From the NCBI GenBank assembly GCA_001603115.1, contig LVBG01000022.1, positions 1 through 64,000 of the forward strand: DNA of 64,000 bases. The letters are read 5' to 3'. A program made the position numbers and the translations under genes. Positions 16,523 to 25,023 of the stretch are shown here, one piece after another (the stretch's first letter is position 1; each line of letters starts with the position of its first letter). Under the pieces are notes generated by a model. The model was not told the origin of the DNA. It worked only from the letters and a program-made list of their open reading frames with translations, and did not search any database. This DNA comes from Spirochaetales bacterium Spiro_05 (GTDB taxonomy: Bacteria; Spirochaetota; Spirochaetia; Sphaerochaetales; Sphaerochaetaceae).

Positions 16523-16555
16523 ATGCGCAGGCAAACTGTCTGCGCATATTTTTTT
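16523..16555 (+). terminator. Intrinsic terminator after the beta-barrel gene
   Basis: ATGCGCAG (16523-16530) and CTGCGCAT (16540-16547) make an 8-bp stem with a 9-base loop, followed by seven T residues (16549-16555). Confidence 0.9.
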
Positions 16556-16597
16556 GTATCTGTGCTTCACCTTTTTCTAGGCAAATGAGGCAGAGGT

Positions 16598-17731
16598 GTG
16601 TACGATATGAGCAGAGAGGAGGTTGTAGTGCCAGCATACGCCATCGTGAACATCTTCAGCCTGTTTCCCCTCCTCTTCACCATCTATCTGGCAAAGCGCC
16701 ATGTAGCAGGGTCGAGACAGAATAGGTATTACATTCTCGCATCGATCATCACTATCGTGATCTTGTTGCTTGAAATTGCCCAAGCGGCACTGAGCGGTCG
16801 TGAAGGCACCTTCTTCCTGCTTATCCACTATCTTGCCTATTGGATAAATTTCTCTCTCACCCCAGCCATTCCCTTGGTCATTCTCTTCTACCTTGGCTTC
16901 TCTTCGCTTTCCACCAGGGCAAAAGTCCTGCTTTCCCTTCCCGTTGCCATGAATGTCATCCTCTCCGTGCTCTCGATACAGAATGGCTGGGTCTTTACCA
17001 TCAATGAAGCCAACCTGTATGTTCGGGGTCCCCTGTTCTTGGCAGCGACACTCATTTCAGCAGCATACTACCTGCTGATCCTGCTCCGCCTGAAACAAAT
17101 AGAGAAGCATATCATCGTACCCTCCCGCCTGTTGTTGGCGATGGTATACCTCCTGCCCATCGTATCGACGCTCTACCAGCTGTTCTTCAATGAGGAAATC
17201 TTCATCTTCAGTACCGTTGCCATTGCCCTCCTGCTCTACTATCTGATCATGCAGGAAGCAAGCTTTGACTATGACCTGCAAACAAAGGTGAGAAACCGAG
17301 TCTCCTTCGAGCATGAGATGCACGCACTCGAACAGGCAAAACGACCAGTTTGCATTTTCATCTTCGATATGAACAACCTCAAGCAAACCAATGATGCCTG
17401 GGGGCACCAAGAAGGGGATGTCCTTCTGGCGAACGTCGCAGAGCTGCTTAATCAAGCATTTGGATCGGAAGGTCGGATTTTTCGGGTTGGTGGTGATGAA
17501 TTCTGCGTGCTGGTGGAACCACAAAAGAAAACCGACTGCAAGGTATTGCTGCAGCGCTTCAAATCCCTTGTAGCCGAGGCAAACGAAGTGAGGGTTCCCT
17601 CCATCAGCATCGCCAGCGGCTATGCATGCTTCGATCCTACCAAGGGGTCTACCATCTCCAAGACCTTCCATCTTGCCGACGATGCCATGTATCGTGACAA
17701 GATGGAACAGAAGCTCAAATTACGTCAGTAA
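16598..17731 (+). CDS. Membrane-anchored GGDEF diguanylate cyclase
   Basis: A 377-residue protein with about seven membrane helices in the first 215 residues, then a cytoplasmic GGDEF domain (about 228-377): LQTKVRNRVSFE, IFDMNNLKQTNDAWGHQEGD and the active-site loop RVGGDEFCVL. It should make cyclic di-GMP from two GTP. The position of the inhibitory RxxD site, five residues before GGDEF, reads FGSEGRIF, so product inhibition is probably absent. The start may be GTG 16598 or ATG 16607; both have GAGG-type sites. The 3' end overlaps the convergent TolC-like gene by 12 bases. Confidence 0.88.
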   Translation: MYDMSREEVVVPAYAIVNIFSLFPLLFTIYLAKRHVAGSRQNRYYILASIITIVILLLEIAQAALSGREGTFFLLIHYLAYWINFSLTPAIPLVILFYLGFSSLSTRAKVLLSLPVAMNVILSVLSIQNGWVFTINEANLYVRGPLFLAATLISAAYYLLILLRLKQIEKHIIVPSRLLLAMVYLLPIVSTLYQLFFNEEIFIFSTVAIALLLYYLIMQEASFDYDLQTKVRNRVSFEHEMHALEQAKRPVCIFIFDMNNLKQTNDAWGHQEGDVLLANVAELLNQAFGSEGRIFRVGGDEFCVLVEPQKKTDCKVLLQRFKSLVAEANEVRVPSISIASGYACFDPTKGSTISKTFHLADDAMYRDKMEQKLKLRQ

Positions 17732-19264
17732 GCCCAAAAGCTGCATCTGCATTGAACGCAATTCCAGCTCACGGAGCGTTGCGAGAGCCGTAAACGCCGC
17801 CTGATACCAATCCAGCTCCTTCTGCTTGAGGGCACTGGAATCGATGAGGTTTGCCTCAAACCGAATCTGCTCAGCCTCATAGATCGCTCGCTTCAGCTGA
17901 TACTCCTCAAGCTGTATCAACAGATCGATAAGGAATGAGCGTACTTCCTTCACCAAGAGATCGAGCTCATCAGAAGCCTGCTCGAACGCCTGCTCCACCT
18001 TTGCCTTGCTGCCAAGCAGGGCAAGTTCTGCACTCTTTTGCTGGAGAGCGGAAGAGCGTCTGAACAAATCGGTTGCGCTGAACCCGATGGAGAAGGAGAG
18101 TGCTGGATCCCCATCAGTGAAGAGCTCTGAGAAGGAACTGAAATACTGCTTCTCAGTGCCGTTATAGTAGGGGGAAAGGGAGAATGAGAGCTGCAGCTGC
18201 GGTGCATCACTGAGGGAGTAATACCCGCTGTCCAGTGTTGCCGACCGCAGTTCAAGCAGTGCACTCTGATAGGAGGCACTCTTGGCGAGGTAGCGCTGCT
18301 GAAGCATCTGCTTATCTTCGGTGTGCTTTGCAAGGGAGAAAGGATCGAAGCCAGGAGATACCGACACCTCACCCGGAGCATTGCCTGTGAAGGTCTTTTG
18401 CAAGGTGGCATTGAGGTCGTTCAGCTCACGCTCCACCTCATCATAGGAGGCAGCAAGCTGATAGTAACTGATCAGCCTGTTTTCATAGGCCTGTCGGCTG
18501 ATCAGGCCCTGCTCGAGGTCCAAGCTCGCCTTTCTGACCGCTTGCTCGGCAAGCAGAGCACGCTCACCGATGAGAAAGCGATTCTCCAACAGACTCTGGC
18601 GTACATGCAAGAGCCGGGCATTCTGCACAACCAAGGTTCTTTTCAGCGAATCGGCTTGCAGCGTGGCAGACGAAAACTTGATCGCTTGCTTCTCCAGCTG
18701 GTCCTTCTGATAGGAGGTGGAGAGCGGTGCAGATCCCACAAACAGCGGTTGCTGCAAAGAGACCGTCACAGAGGGTGTCTGGGTCCAGACAGTCTTGTCA
18801 ATGTTGTACGAACTGCTCTGCTTCACTCCCACACTGAGCGTTCCCGCGGTGGGCAGGCTCTGGGTCAGCGACCCTCCAACTGAGAAGCTATGGGTTTTTG
18901 GTGCATTGGGGGTACCCATTGTTCGTGGGTCGGTATAGGAGTATGGGGTGGCACTGATACCAAGTTTTGGTTTTGCACTCTGCCTTGCAAAGTCCAACTG
19001 GGCCTTCTGCAGGCCCACCACATACTCTAGCTGGTCGAGCTCAAGACTCGTTGCCTCCACTTCCCTCTCCAACGTATCTTGCAGGGATGCAAGCGAACTG
19101 AGCTTTGGATTTGCCCACATCGTGAGGAATGGGTCGAGCGAAGGTGAACCAAAGGCTACCTCTGGCAGCGTGAACGATGATTGGGTGGAGAAATCCGGAT
19201 ACGCAGCGCCCAGCGGGAACATCAAGGAAGTCAGGATAAGCGCAGAAAGCAGGATGGATCTCAT
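17720..19264 (-). CDS. TolC-like outer membrane efflux protein
   Basis: A 514-residue exported protein with a signal peptide (MRSILLSALILTSLMFPLGAA). It has the outer-membrane-efflux-protein pattern: long helical segments (LQDTLEREVEATSLELDQLE) alternating with short barrel strands (SVGVKQSSSYNI, SVTVSLQQPLFVG). It should form the outer-membrane channel for the RND pump encoded upstream. Its ATG (19264-19262) overlaps the RND stop as ATGA, so translation is coupled. The start 39 codons upstream in the same frame lies inside the RND gene and is rejected. Confidence 0.85.
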   Translation of the reverse strand: MRSILLSALILTSLMFPLGAAYPDFSTQSSFTLPEVAFGSPSLDPFLTMWANPKLSSLASLQDTLEREVEATSLELDQLEYVVGLQKAQLDFARQSAKPKLGISATPYSYTDPRTMGTPNAPKTHSFSVGGSLTQSLPTAGTLSVGVKQSSSYNIDKTVWTQTPSVTVSLQQPLFVGSAPLSTSYQKDQLEKQAIKFSSATLQADSLKRTLVVQNARLLHVRQSLLENRFLIGERALLAEQAVRKASLDLEQGLISRQAYENRLISYYQLAASYDEVERELNDLNATLQKTFTGNAPGEVSVSPGFDPFSLAKHTEDKQMLQQRYLAKSASYQSALLELRSATLDSGYYSLSDAPQLQLSFSLSPYYNGTEKQYFSSFSELFTDGDPALSFSIGFSATDLFRRSSALQQKSAELALLGSKAKVEQAFEQASDELDLLVKEVRSFLIDLLIQLEEYQLKRAIYEAEQIRFEANLIDSSALKQKELDWYQAAFTALATLRELELRSMQMQLLGLLT

Positions 19265-22200
19265 TGTGCGTTCCTCCGCGTACGATCGTAGATTGCTCCA
19301 TACAGCAAGGGAATGATAAACAAGGCACTGATGGTGGAGAACACCAACCCTACCATGATCGTGCTGGCCATGGGAGACCACACCACTGAGTACCCTCCCA
19401 CCCCGATTGCAGTGGGAAGCAGGCCGGCGATGGTTGTCAGACTGGTCAGGAGGATCGGTCTGATCCTGGTTGAAGCAGCCTCAACCACCGCCTCGGAGGT
19501 TGCGATGCCCTCAGCTCTCTTTTCATTGATGAAACTGATCAGGACGATGGCATCATTGACTGCAATGCCTGCAAGAGCCACCGCGCTGTAAATGACGGTG
19601 GTGGAGAGCGGGGTGCCGGAAACAAAGAGATAGAGCACCACCCCGATGAAGGCAAACGGAACGGAAAGGAGGATCAGGAAGGGCTGGCTATAGCTGTTGA
19701 ACTGGGTTCCCAGGATAAGGTACATCAAGAAGAGTCCCAAGACGAATACCCGAAGGATATCGATCAGGAGATTTGAGAAATCACTGAACTCACCACCCAC
19801 CACAAGATCTACACCAGGGAACTGGGAAGCGAGCGTCGCATCCCAATAGGAGCGCATCTCTTCATTGACAGCCTTCTGGTCCACTTCTCCCAGGGCATCA
19901 GCTGTGATGGTAACCTCACGTTTGCCTTCGACTCGGCGGATGGTTCCGATGGAAGACTCTCCACGGATGCGGGCAACGCTGGAAAGAGGAATCAGGCGTC
20001 CATCATCGGTGGGGATCAGGATCTGCTCCAGATCCTCAAAGGTCTGCCTTCCCGCTCGGGGGAAGCGCGCCACGATGTCGATTTCCTCGTTGTCAAGGAA
20101 AAAGGTGCCTACCGTAACCCCCTCGAAGCGACTGCGCAGGTAGCTTGCAATGGTTGATACCCCAATGCCCAGCCTGCTTGCCTGCTCTTGGTCGACTTCA
20201 ATGCGCAAAGCGGGATTGCCAGGGACAAAATCGCTCTGTACGTTTGCTACATCCTGGAAAGAGGCAAGCTTTGCAGAGAAGGCATCACTGGCTCGTACGA
20301 TACGTTCGTACACATCGCCAGAGAGACGAAAACTGAAGTCTGCAGAGGTAGGAGGCCCGTTCTGGGCCTTGGTGAAAAGGACCTGCTCGGTGCCACCGAG
20401 GTAGTAGGTCTCCCTCTTCACTTCCTCAATGATGGCCTCAATGCTGCGCATTCTTCCCTCATCCATCTCTGCAAGGTCAACGGTGATATTTGCCTTGGTG
20501 GTGTTCTGTGAGCCAGAGGTTCCTCCACCGACATTGGTGCTGATGGAGAGTATCTCCCCCTTGCCTATCTTGGAGAGCAACACCTCTTCGTAGCGGCTCA
20601 CCACCTGGTTTGTCCGTGCGAGGGTGGACCCCAAGGGGGTGGTGATCTCAATATTGAAATAGCTGTAATCCTCTGCACTGAAGAGATCTTGGCGAAGCGA
20701 GCCAACCAAGGAGAAGACACCAATGAGCAGAAGCAGAGCAACAAGAAGCCAAAGAACTTTCTTTGCATAGAGGCGTCTGAGCAGTGCAAGATATTTTTTC
20801 ACCAAAGGAGCAAAGAAGCGTGAGGTTTTCTCCTTCACCGTCTCTCTCGGTCCCCACTCAGCGTAGTGACTGGGTAGGAAGAAGAGTGCCTCAATGGTAC
20901 TGACAATGAGGGCTATGGTGACGGTGAGGGGAATGACGCGCAAAAACTTACCAATGGTACCGGGAATGATCATCAGCGGAAGGAAGGCTGCTACCGTTGT
21001 CCCCGTCGCTGCGATGATCGGCCATACCACTTGGTTGACACCCAGAATGGCGGCATCATGGCGCTTCATACCCAAGGTTTGCAGCCGATAGGAGTTTTCA
21101 ATGATCACAATGCCATGGTCGACGATGAGGCCAAGAACCAAAACCAAGCCAAACAAGGTATTGGTGTTGATGGTTTCTCCCAGCAAGTCGAGCACCAAGA
21201 AGGTCAGTGCAAAGGTGACCGGAATACCGAGGGCGGTGATCAGGGAGTTTCTCACTCCAATGAAGAGCGAGAGGATGACCACCAAGAGAGCCAGACCCAT
21301 CAAGGCATTGGAGGAGAGAACCGAGAGGCTGGAAGCAATCTGTACCGTAGAGTCATTGAAGAGCGTCAAGGTTGCCCCACTGCTCTTCTGCGCTTCATCG
21401 ACGATGGATCGCACTCTCTCCACGATGGCAACAGAGTTCCCTTTCACCACTTTGGTGATCCTGAGGCTGATGGAGGGTTTTCCATTGAAGCGGCTGAAGG
21501 GGCTGTCATCCTCAAAGCCGTCCACTACCTGAGCAATGTCACCCACCCGCACCAGTCCCTCTCCTTGGGTGGATCGGCGCACGATCACATCCCCGATGTC
21601 ATCGACACTTCTGATCGAACCAAGGGTCCTGAGCAGGTATTCACGCGAATCGGTGGTGAGGTTCCCGCTGGGAGCGGTGCGGTTCTGCTCGGAAATCGAG
21701 CGAACCACCTCATTCACACTCAATCCGAGGCTGGAGAGCGTGATGGGGTCTAGGTTCACCTGGATTTGCCGTTCCGGCAGACCGATGATCTCTGCATCCT
21801 TCACATCAGGAATTCTCAGAATCTTGTTCTGCAGCGAAAGAGCCTGCTCCCGAAGGTCCTCATACGAGAGATTTCCACTGATGACCACCTCGATGACCGG
21901 AAGGAAGTCCGAGGAGGAGAAGTCATCAAGAACGGCAGCAAGTGTTCCCTCAGGCAATCGAACCTGGCTGAAACGTGTCTGGGCATCCTGGTAGAGGGAT
22001 TTGAAGATTTGGTCATCAATGCCATCACTGAACTCCACCCTGACTACCGAAAGTCCTTCGCTGGTGGTTGAGCTGATCTGTTTCAGTCGGTCCATCCCCT
22101 GAAAAGCATTCTCCACAGGAATCGTTACCGTGGCTTCCATATCCTCGGCACTCACCCCGGGATACGGGACGATCACATTCACCCAGTAGAAAGGAACCTC

Positions 22201-22335
22201 AGCAAACTGCTCCTGAGGAAGCCGGACAAGGGAGAAGATTCCCAAGGCCAGGACCGTAATCATGAGAATATTAACCAGAACCGGTTTGGTGACAGAGAAC
22301 CTGCCGATGGAAAAGCGTTTAACCTCGTCGTCCAT
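19261..22335 (-). CDS. RND-family efflux pump inner membrane subunit (AcrB/MexB superfamily)
   Basis: A 1024-residue protein of full RND length with a helix after the N-terminus (VNILMITVLALGIFSLVRLP), two large periplasmic loops and two sets of transmembrane helices. The TM4 proton-relay segment reads VLGLIVDHGIVIIENSYRLQ, keeping one acidic residue where AcrB has the DD pair. The TM10-12 part includes AVALAGIAVNDAIVLISFIN. It exports compounds by proton antiport together with the adaptor and TolC-like partners of the same operon; substrates cannot be predicted. GAGGAGGAG precedes the ATG, 12 bases after the adaptor stop. Confidence 0.92.
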   Translation of the reverse strand: MDDEVKRFSIGRFSVTKPVLVNILMITVLALGIFSLVRLPQEQFAEVPFYWVNVIVPYPGVSAEDMEATVTIPVENAFQGMDRLKQISSTTSEGLSVVRVEFSDGIDDQIFKSLYQDAQTRFSQVRLPEGTLAAVLDDFSSSDFLPVIEVVISGNLSYEDLREQALSLQNKILRIPDVKDAEIIGLPERQIQVNLDPITLSSLGLSVNEVVRSISEQNRTAPSGNLTTDSREYLLRTLGSIRSVDDIGDVIVRRSTQGEGLVRVGDIAQVVDGFEDDSPFSRFNGKPSISLRITKVVKGNSVAIVERVRSIVDEAQKSSGATLTLFNDSTVQIASSLSVLSSNALMGLALLVVILSLFIGVRNSLITALGIPVTFALTFLVLDLLGETINTNTLFGLVLVLGLIVDHGIVIIENSYRLQTLGMKRHDAAILGVNQVVWPIIAATGTTVAAFLPLMIIPGTIGKFLRVIPLTVTIALIVSTIEALFFLPSHYAEWGPRETVKEKTSRFFAPLVKKYLALLRRLYAKKVLWLLVALLLLIGVFSLVGSLRQDLFSAEDYSYFNIEITTPLGSTLARTNQVVSRYEEVLLSKIGKGEILSISTNVGGGTSGSQNTTKANITVDLAEMDEGRMRSIEAIIEEVKRETYYLGGTEQVLFTKAQNGPPTSADFSFRLSGDVYERIVRASDAFSAKLASFQDVANVQSDFVPGNPALRIEVDQEQASRLGIGVSTIASYLRSRFEGVTVGTFFLDNEEIDIVARFPRAGRQTFEDLEQILIPTDDGRLIPLSSVARIRGESSIGTIRRVEGKREVTITADALGEVDQKAVNEEMRSYWDATLASQFPGVDLVVGGEFSDFSNLLIDILRVFVLGLFLMYLILGTQFNSYSQPFLILLSVPFAFIGVVLYLFVSGTPLSTTVIYSAVALAGIAVNDAIVLISFINEKRAEGIATSEAVVEAASTRIRPILLTSLTTIAGLLPTAIGVGGYSVVWSPMASTIMVGLVFSTISALFIIPLLYGAIYDRTRRNAQ

Positions 22336-22347
22336 GCTCTCCTCCTC

Positions 22348-23451
22348 TTATTGGATGCTGATGGAAGAGCCATCAACCAACCGGGAGAGACCGCTTACCA
22401 AGACGCGCTTTCCGGTAAGTTTTGTGTTGGCATCTACGCTTTCGATGGCAGTAAAGTCACCATATTGGTCAACAATCCGAACCTCAACCAAGGAAGCAGA
22501 ACCTCCTTCTGCCAAAAAGACATAGGTTTTTGCGTTCCGATATACCATCGCTTGGTTCGGTACCAGCTGGTATCGGGGTGCATCATCCTGATAGATGGTC
22601 ACAGAGGCGGTGATGCCGGCCTTGAGGATATCCAGCCTGGGGTTGTCGAAATCGACATAGACAGTCCAACTGCCGGTCCTGCTGTCACTGGAGGCACCTA
22701 CCGCACTCACCCTGCCTTCTGCAGTAATGCGCTCAATGGGCGTCTCGATCACAATATCTGCTCTGGCACCCTCTTTGATGAGAAAGAGCTGGTTTTGCCC
22801 TACCCCAAGGGTTACGCGAAGATGCTCAAGATCGACAATGCGGGCAACCTGAGCTCCTGCGCTGATCAGGTCCCCAGGCACAAGCTTGGTTAGTTCGGCA
22901 ATGCTGCCGGAGATGGGTGTCGTAATCTGGGTATTGGAACGCGCATTGCGGGCATTCTCGAGCTGGGCGGCAAGACCATCCGCAGATGATCTGCTCTGAT
23001 TGAGCTGGGAGAGGGAAATCGCGCCTTTGGCATAGAGCTGCTCATTTACGGCAAGTTCCCCTTGGGCATTCTTGTATTGGTTCTCCAGCTGGCTGAGGTT
23101 GAGATTGGCAATGGTGTCATCAAGGACAAGCAGGACATCACCCTTGTTCAAGGTGGAACCAAGATTTCCATGCACACTGCGAATCTCTCCGCTTGTGCGT
23201 GCCTTGATGCTCACCTCCTGCTGGCCTTGCACCGTACCGCTTCCGATAACCCTATCACGGAGGGGCCTTACCTCGATGGGAACGGCGGTAGCAACCACCT
23301 GGGTGTAATCGGTGGCTGAGGCAACAACGTCGGCCGATGAGGACGCTGCTTGCTTGTTCCCGACAGACTCCTGCTTGGCACAGGAGCCTAGCACCAGGAT
23401 GGTCACCAGAAGCACTGCAAACAGTTTTCGCAGAGAAGACAATCGTGACAT
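22348..23451 (-). CDS. RND efflux periplasmic adaptor (membrane fusion protein), lipoprotein
   Basis: A 367-residue adaptor with a lipoprotein signal (LLVTILVLGSCAKQES; lipobox ending at Cys). It has the usual hairpin-lipoyl-barrel order: RPLRDRVIGSGTVQGQQEVS and IKARTSGEIRSVHGNLGSTL for the first lipoyl half, a coiled hairpin (LSQLENQYKNAQGELAVNEQ), then TPISGSIAELTKLVPGDLIS for the second lipoyl half and a beta-barrel domain. It links the RND pump to the outer-membrane channel. ATG 23451 (TTGAGGT upstream) is preferred to an in-frame TTG at 23463. It is the first gene of the three-gene operon. Confidence 0.92.
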   Translation of the reverse strand: MSRLSSLRKLFAVLLVTILVLGSCAKQESVGNKQAASSSADVVASATDYTQVVATAVPIEVRPLRDRVIGSGTVQGQQEVSIKARTSGEIRSVHGNLGSTLNKGDVLLVLDDTIANLNLSQLENQYKNAQGELAVNEQLYAKGAISLSQLNQSRSSADGLAAQLENARNARSNTQITTPISGSIAELTKLVPGDLISAGAQVARIVDLEHLRVTLGVGQNQLFLIKEGARADIVIETPIERITAEGRVSAVGASSDSRTGSWTVYVDFDNPRLDILKAGITASVTIYQDDAPRYQLVPNQAMVYRNAKTYVFLAEGGSASLVEVRIVDQYGDFTAIESVDANTKLTGKRVLVSGLSRLVDGSSISIQ

Positions 23452-23477
23452 AGGATACCTCAATTGGAAATTTTAAA

Positions 23478-23496
23478 ATTAAGAATTTGTCTTAAT
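23478..23496. promoter_or_regulatory. Operator-like palindrome upstream of the RND operon
   Basis: ATTAAGA (23478-23484) and TCTTAAT (23490-23496) form a perfect 7-5-7 inverted repeat, 27-45 bases upstream of the adaptor start in an AT-rich region. It partly overlaps a second perfect palindrome, AATAAGCTTATT (23494-23505). Size and placement fit a MarR- or TetR-type repressor site; no such regulator gene lies in the window. Confidence 0.5.
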
Positions 23497-23536
23497 AAGC
23501 TTATTGCAAAACGTTCTCCGATGCAAGAAGAGCGGC

Positions 23537-23694
23537 AGGTGTCTTCTTGCAGGAGGTGTGAAAATGAGGTATGATGGCTGCATAAGCACTCAGCATATCA
23601 CCTGATTTGACCAAATTGGTCTGTCCTATGCGTAGGACCACAAACGGTGGTCGTGGGCGAATGAACGCCATGACTGGATGCGAAAGACACACCT
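23537..23694 (+). ncRNA. Candidate structured 5' leader of the cation-efflux gene
   Basis: Three perfect short inverted repeats lie side by side: GACCAA/TTGGTC (23609-23621), GTCCTA/TAGGAC (23623-23638) and GACCAC/GTGGTC (23636-23652). The bases just before the start codon, CACACCT (23688-23694), can pair with AGGTGTG (23554-23560), while the overlapping AAGACAC (23684-23690) can instead pair with GTGTCTT (23539-23545). No ordinary Shine-Dalgarno precedes ATG 23695. This could be a regulatory leader, but I cannot match it to a known riboswitch and no promoter has been mapped. Confidence 0.35.
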
Positions 23695-24627
23695 ATGAGT
23701 ACCAAAAAACAGGAACTGCAAATTCTTCGGTTGACCACGCTCGTCTGCCTCGGCTTCGGCGTGCTCGGTCTTCTCGCCTCCGTTTGGGCAAGCTCGAACT
23801 CACTCTTGATCGACGGACTCTACTCCATGATCCAAAGCCTCTTCATCATAGGATCGGGCAAGGTCGTCCTGCTCTTGTTCAAGAAGGATGATGATCGCTT
23901 TCCCTTCGGATACGGCTCCTTCGAGCCTTTCTTCCTCACCCTCCGTTCGCTGGTGTTGCTTACCATGATGTTAGTCATCGGCAGCAATGCTGCCAAATCC
24001 TTGGCACATGGGGGCTACATCATTTCCGTTTCGATTGCCCTGCCTGTCTCGGCTCTCTCGCTGGTGGTTTGCTTCATCATCTGGATGCTGCTCAAAACAA
24101 AGGCCCGCACGCTCTCCAGCCCCTTGCTCCGTTCTGAAAGCAAGGCTTGGATGCTCGACACCCTGCTCAGTCTTGCTTCTGTCATCGCCATTCTCCTGGT
24201 CATGGTCTTCTCAAAGGGAAGACTCTCCTCTGTCTCCTCCTATATAGACCCTGCCCTTACCCTCTTGTTCCTGCTCTTTCTCTCCCCCTCATTGGTGAAG
24301 GATATCATCCAATACAGTGCAGAGTTGCTCGGTGCCGCCCCATCGGCGCAGGTGCAGCAGGCACTGGAGAAGATTGTTACCCGATTCGTTCGTTCACATC
24401 ACTTCCTCAGCTCCGAAGTTTTTGCCTCAAAACGGGGTAGAAGCCTTCACGTTGTGATCTATATCTATCTTGGGGAGGAGCATCCACTGCTCGAGCTTGA
24501 TGCAATTCGCCTCGAGATGACCAAGGCGCTGCTCTCCTATTGCAGTTGGTGCGATGCGGACATCATCTTCACGGTTGATGATCGTTGGATGGATGCATCT
24601 TCCTTTCTGAAACTCCAAAAGGCTTGA
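23695..24627 (+). CDS. Cation diffusion facilitator-family protein with altered metal site
   Basis: A 310-residue CDF protein with six membrane helices and a C-terminal cytoplasmic domain (about 215-300). The family motif FPFGYGSFEPFF is present (about residues 69-80). In characterised members such as FieF/YiiP the transport site uses Asp45/Asp49 in TM2 and His153/Asp157 in TM5. The aligned positions here are Asp40/Ser44 (LLIDGLYSMIQS) and Ala151/Asp155 (SKAWMLDTLLS), so half of the ligands are missing. It may transport a different ion or use another site. Confidence 0.8.
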   Translation: MSTKKQELQILRLTTLVCLGFGVLGLLASVWASSNSLLIDGLYSMIQSLFIIGSGKVVLLLFKKDDDRFPFGYGSFEPFFLTLRSLVLLTMMLVIGSNAAKSLAHGGYIISVSIALPVSALSLVVCFIIWMLLKTKARTLSSPLLRSESKAWMLDTLLSLASVIAILLVMVFSKGRLSSVSSYIDPALTLLFLLFLSPSLVKDIIQYSAELLGAAPSAQVQQALEKIVTRFVRSHHFLSSEVFASKRGRSLHVVIYIYLGEEHPLLELDAIRLEMTKALLSYCSWCDADIIFTVDDRWMDASSFLKLQKA

Positions 24628-24698
24628 GGACTGTAATCTTTTCCTCTCATTGGTGTTTAGCCTAGTGAAGAGAGTGTACTGGAAGGGAGGGGAAAGGT

Positions 24699-25022
24699 AT
24701 GCGAACACGATATTCACAGTTCTTGCTGCTTGGCATACTCTCCTTGCTGCTCTTCTTCAGCACCGGTTGTGGTGTCTACAGCAAGGTGCCAGCAGTACAA
24801 CCAGAGGGACAGGGATGGGAAGGTCCCCTGCTTGATCAGGCGGATATGGAAGACATCCAGGTCACCGTCAAGGCCCGCAAGAACTCAGTTACCCTCAACC
24901 TTGAGGAACTGGATGCTGACCTGCCGCTCTTGCTTACCTATATCAACCAAGCAGAAGAAACCAGCTCATCGAACAATGAGCTGGGATCTGAATACATTCT
25001 GGTCATCGCAAAGAAAGAGTAG
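24699..25022 (+). CDS. Small lipoprotein, unknown function
   Basis: A 107-residue protein with a clear type-II signal peptide: hydrophobic LLLGILSLLLFF followed by the lipobox STGC at about residues 21-24. The mature part is acidic, without recognisable domain (for example LNLEELDADLPLLLTYINQA). GGGAGGGGAAAGG precedes the ATG. Its stop lies one base before the convergent ABC-ATPase gene. Confidence 0.65.
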   Translation: MRTRYSQFLLLGILSLLLFFSTGCGVYSKVPAVQPEGQGWEGPLLDQADMEDIQVTVKARKNSVTLNLEELDADLPLLLTYINQAEETSSSNNELGSEYILVIAKKE

Positions 25023-25023
25023 A

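Noticed and set aside
23501-23692. A 63-codon minus-strand frame upstream of the RND operon
   Set aside because: No ribosome site or domain, and it covers the hairpin-rich leader of the opposite gene.
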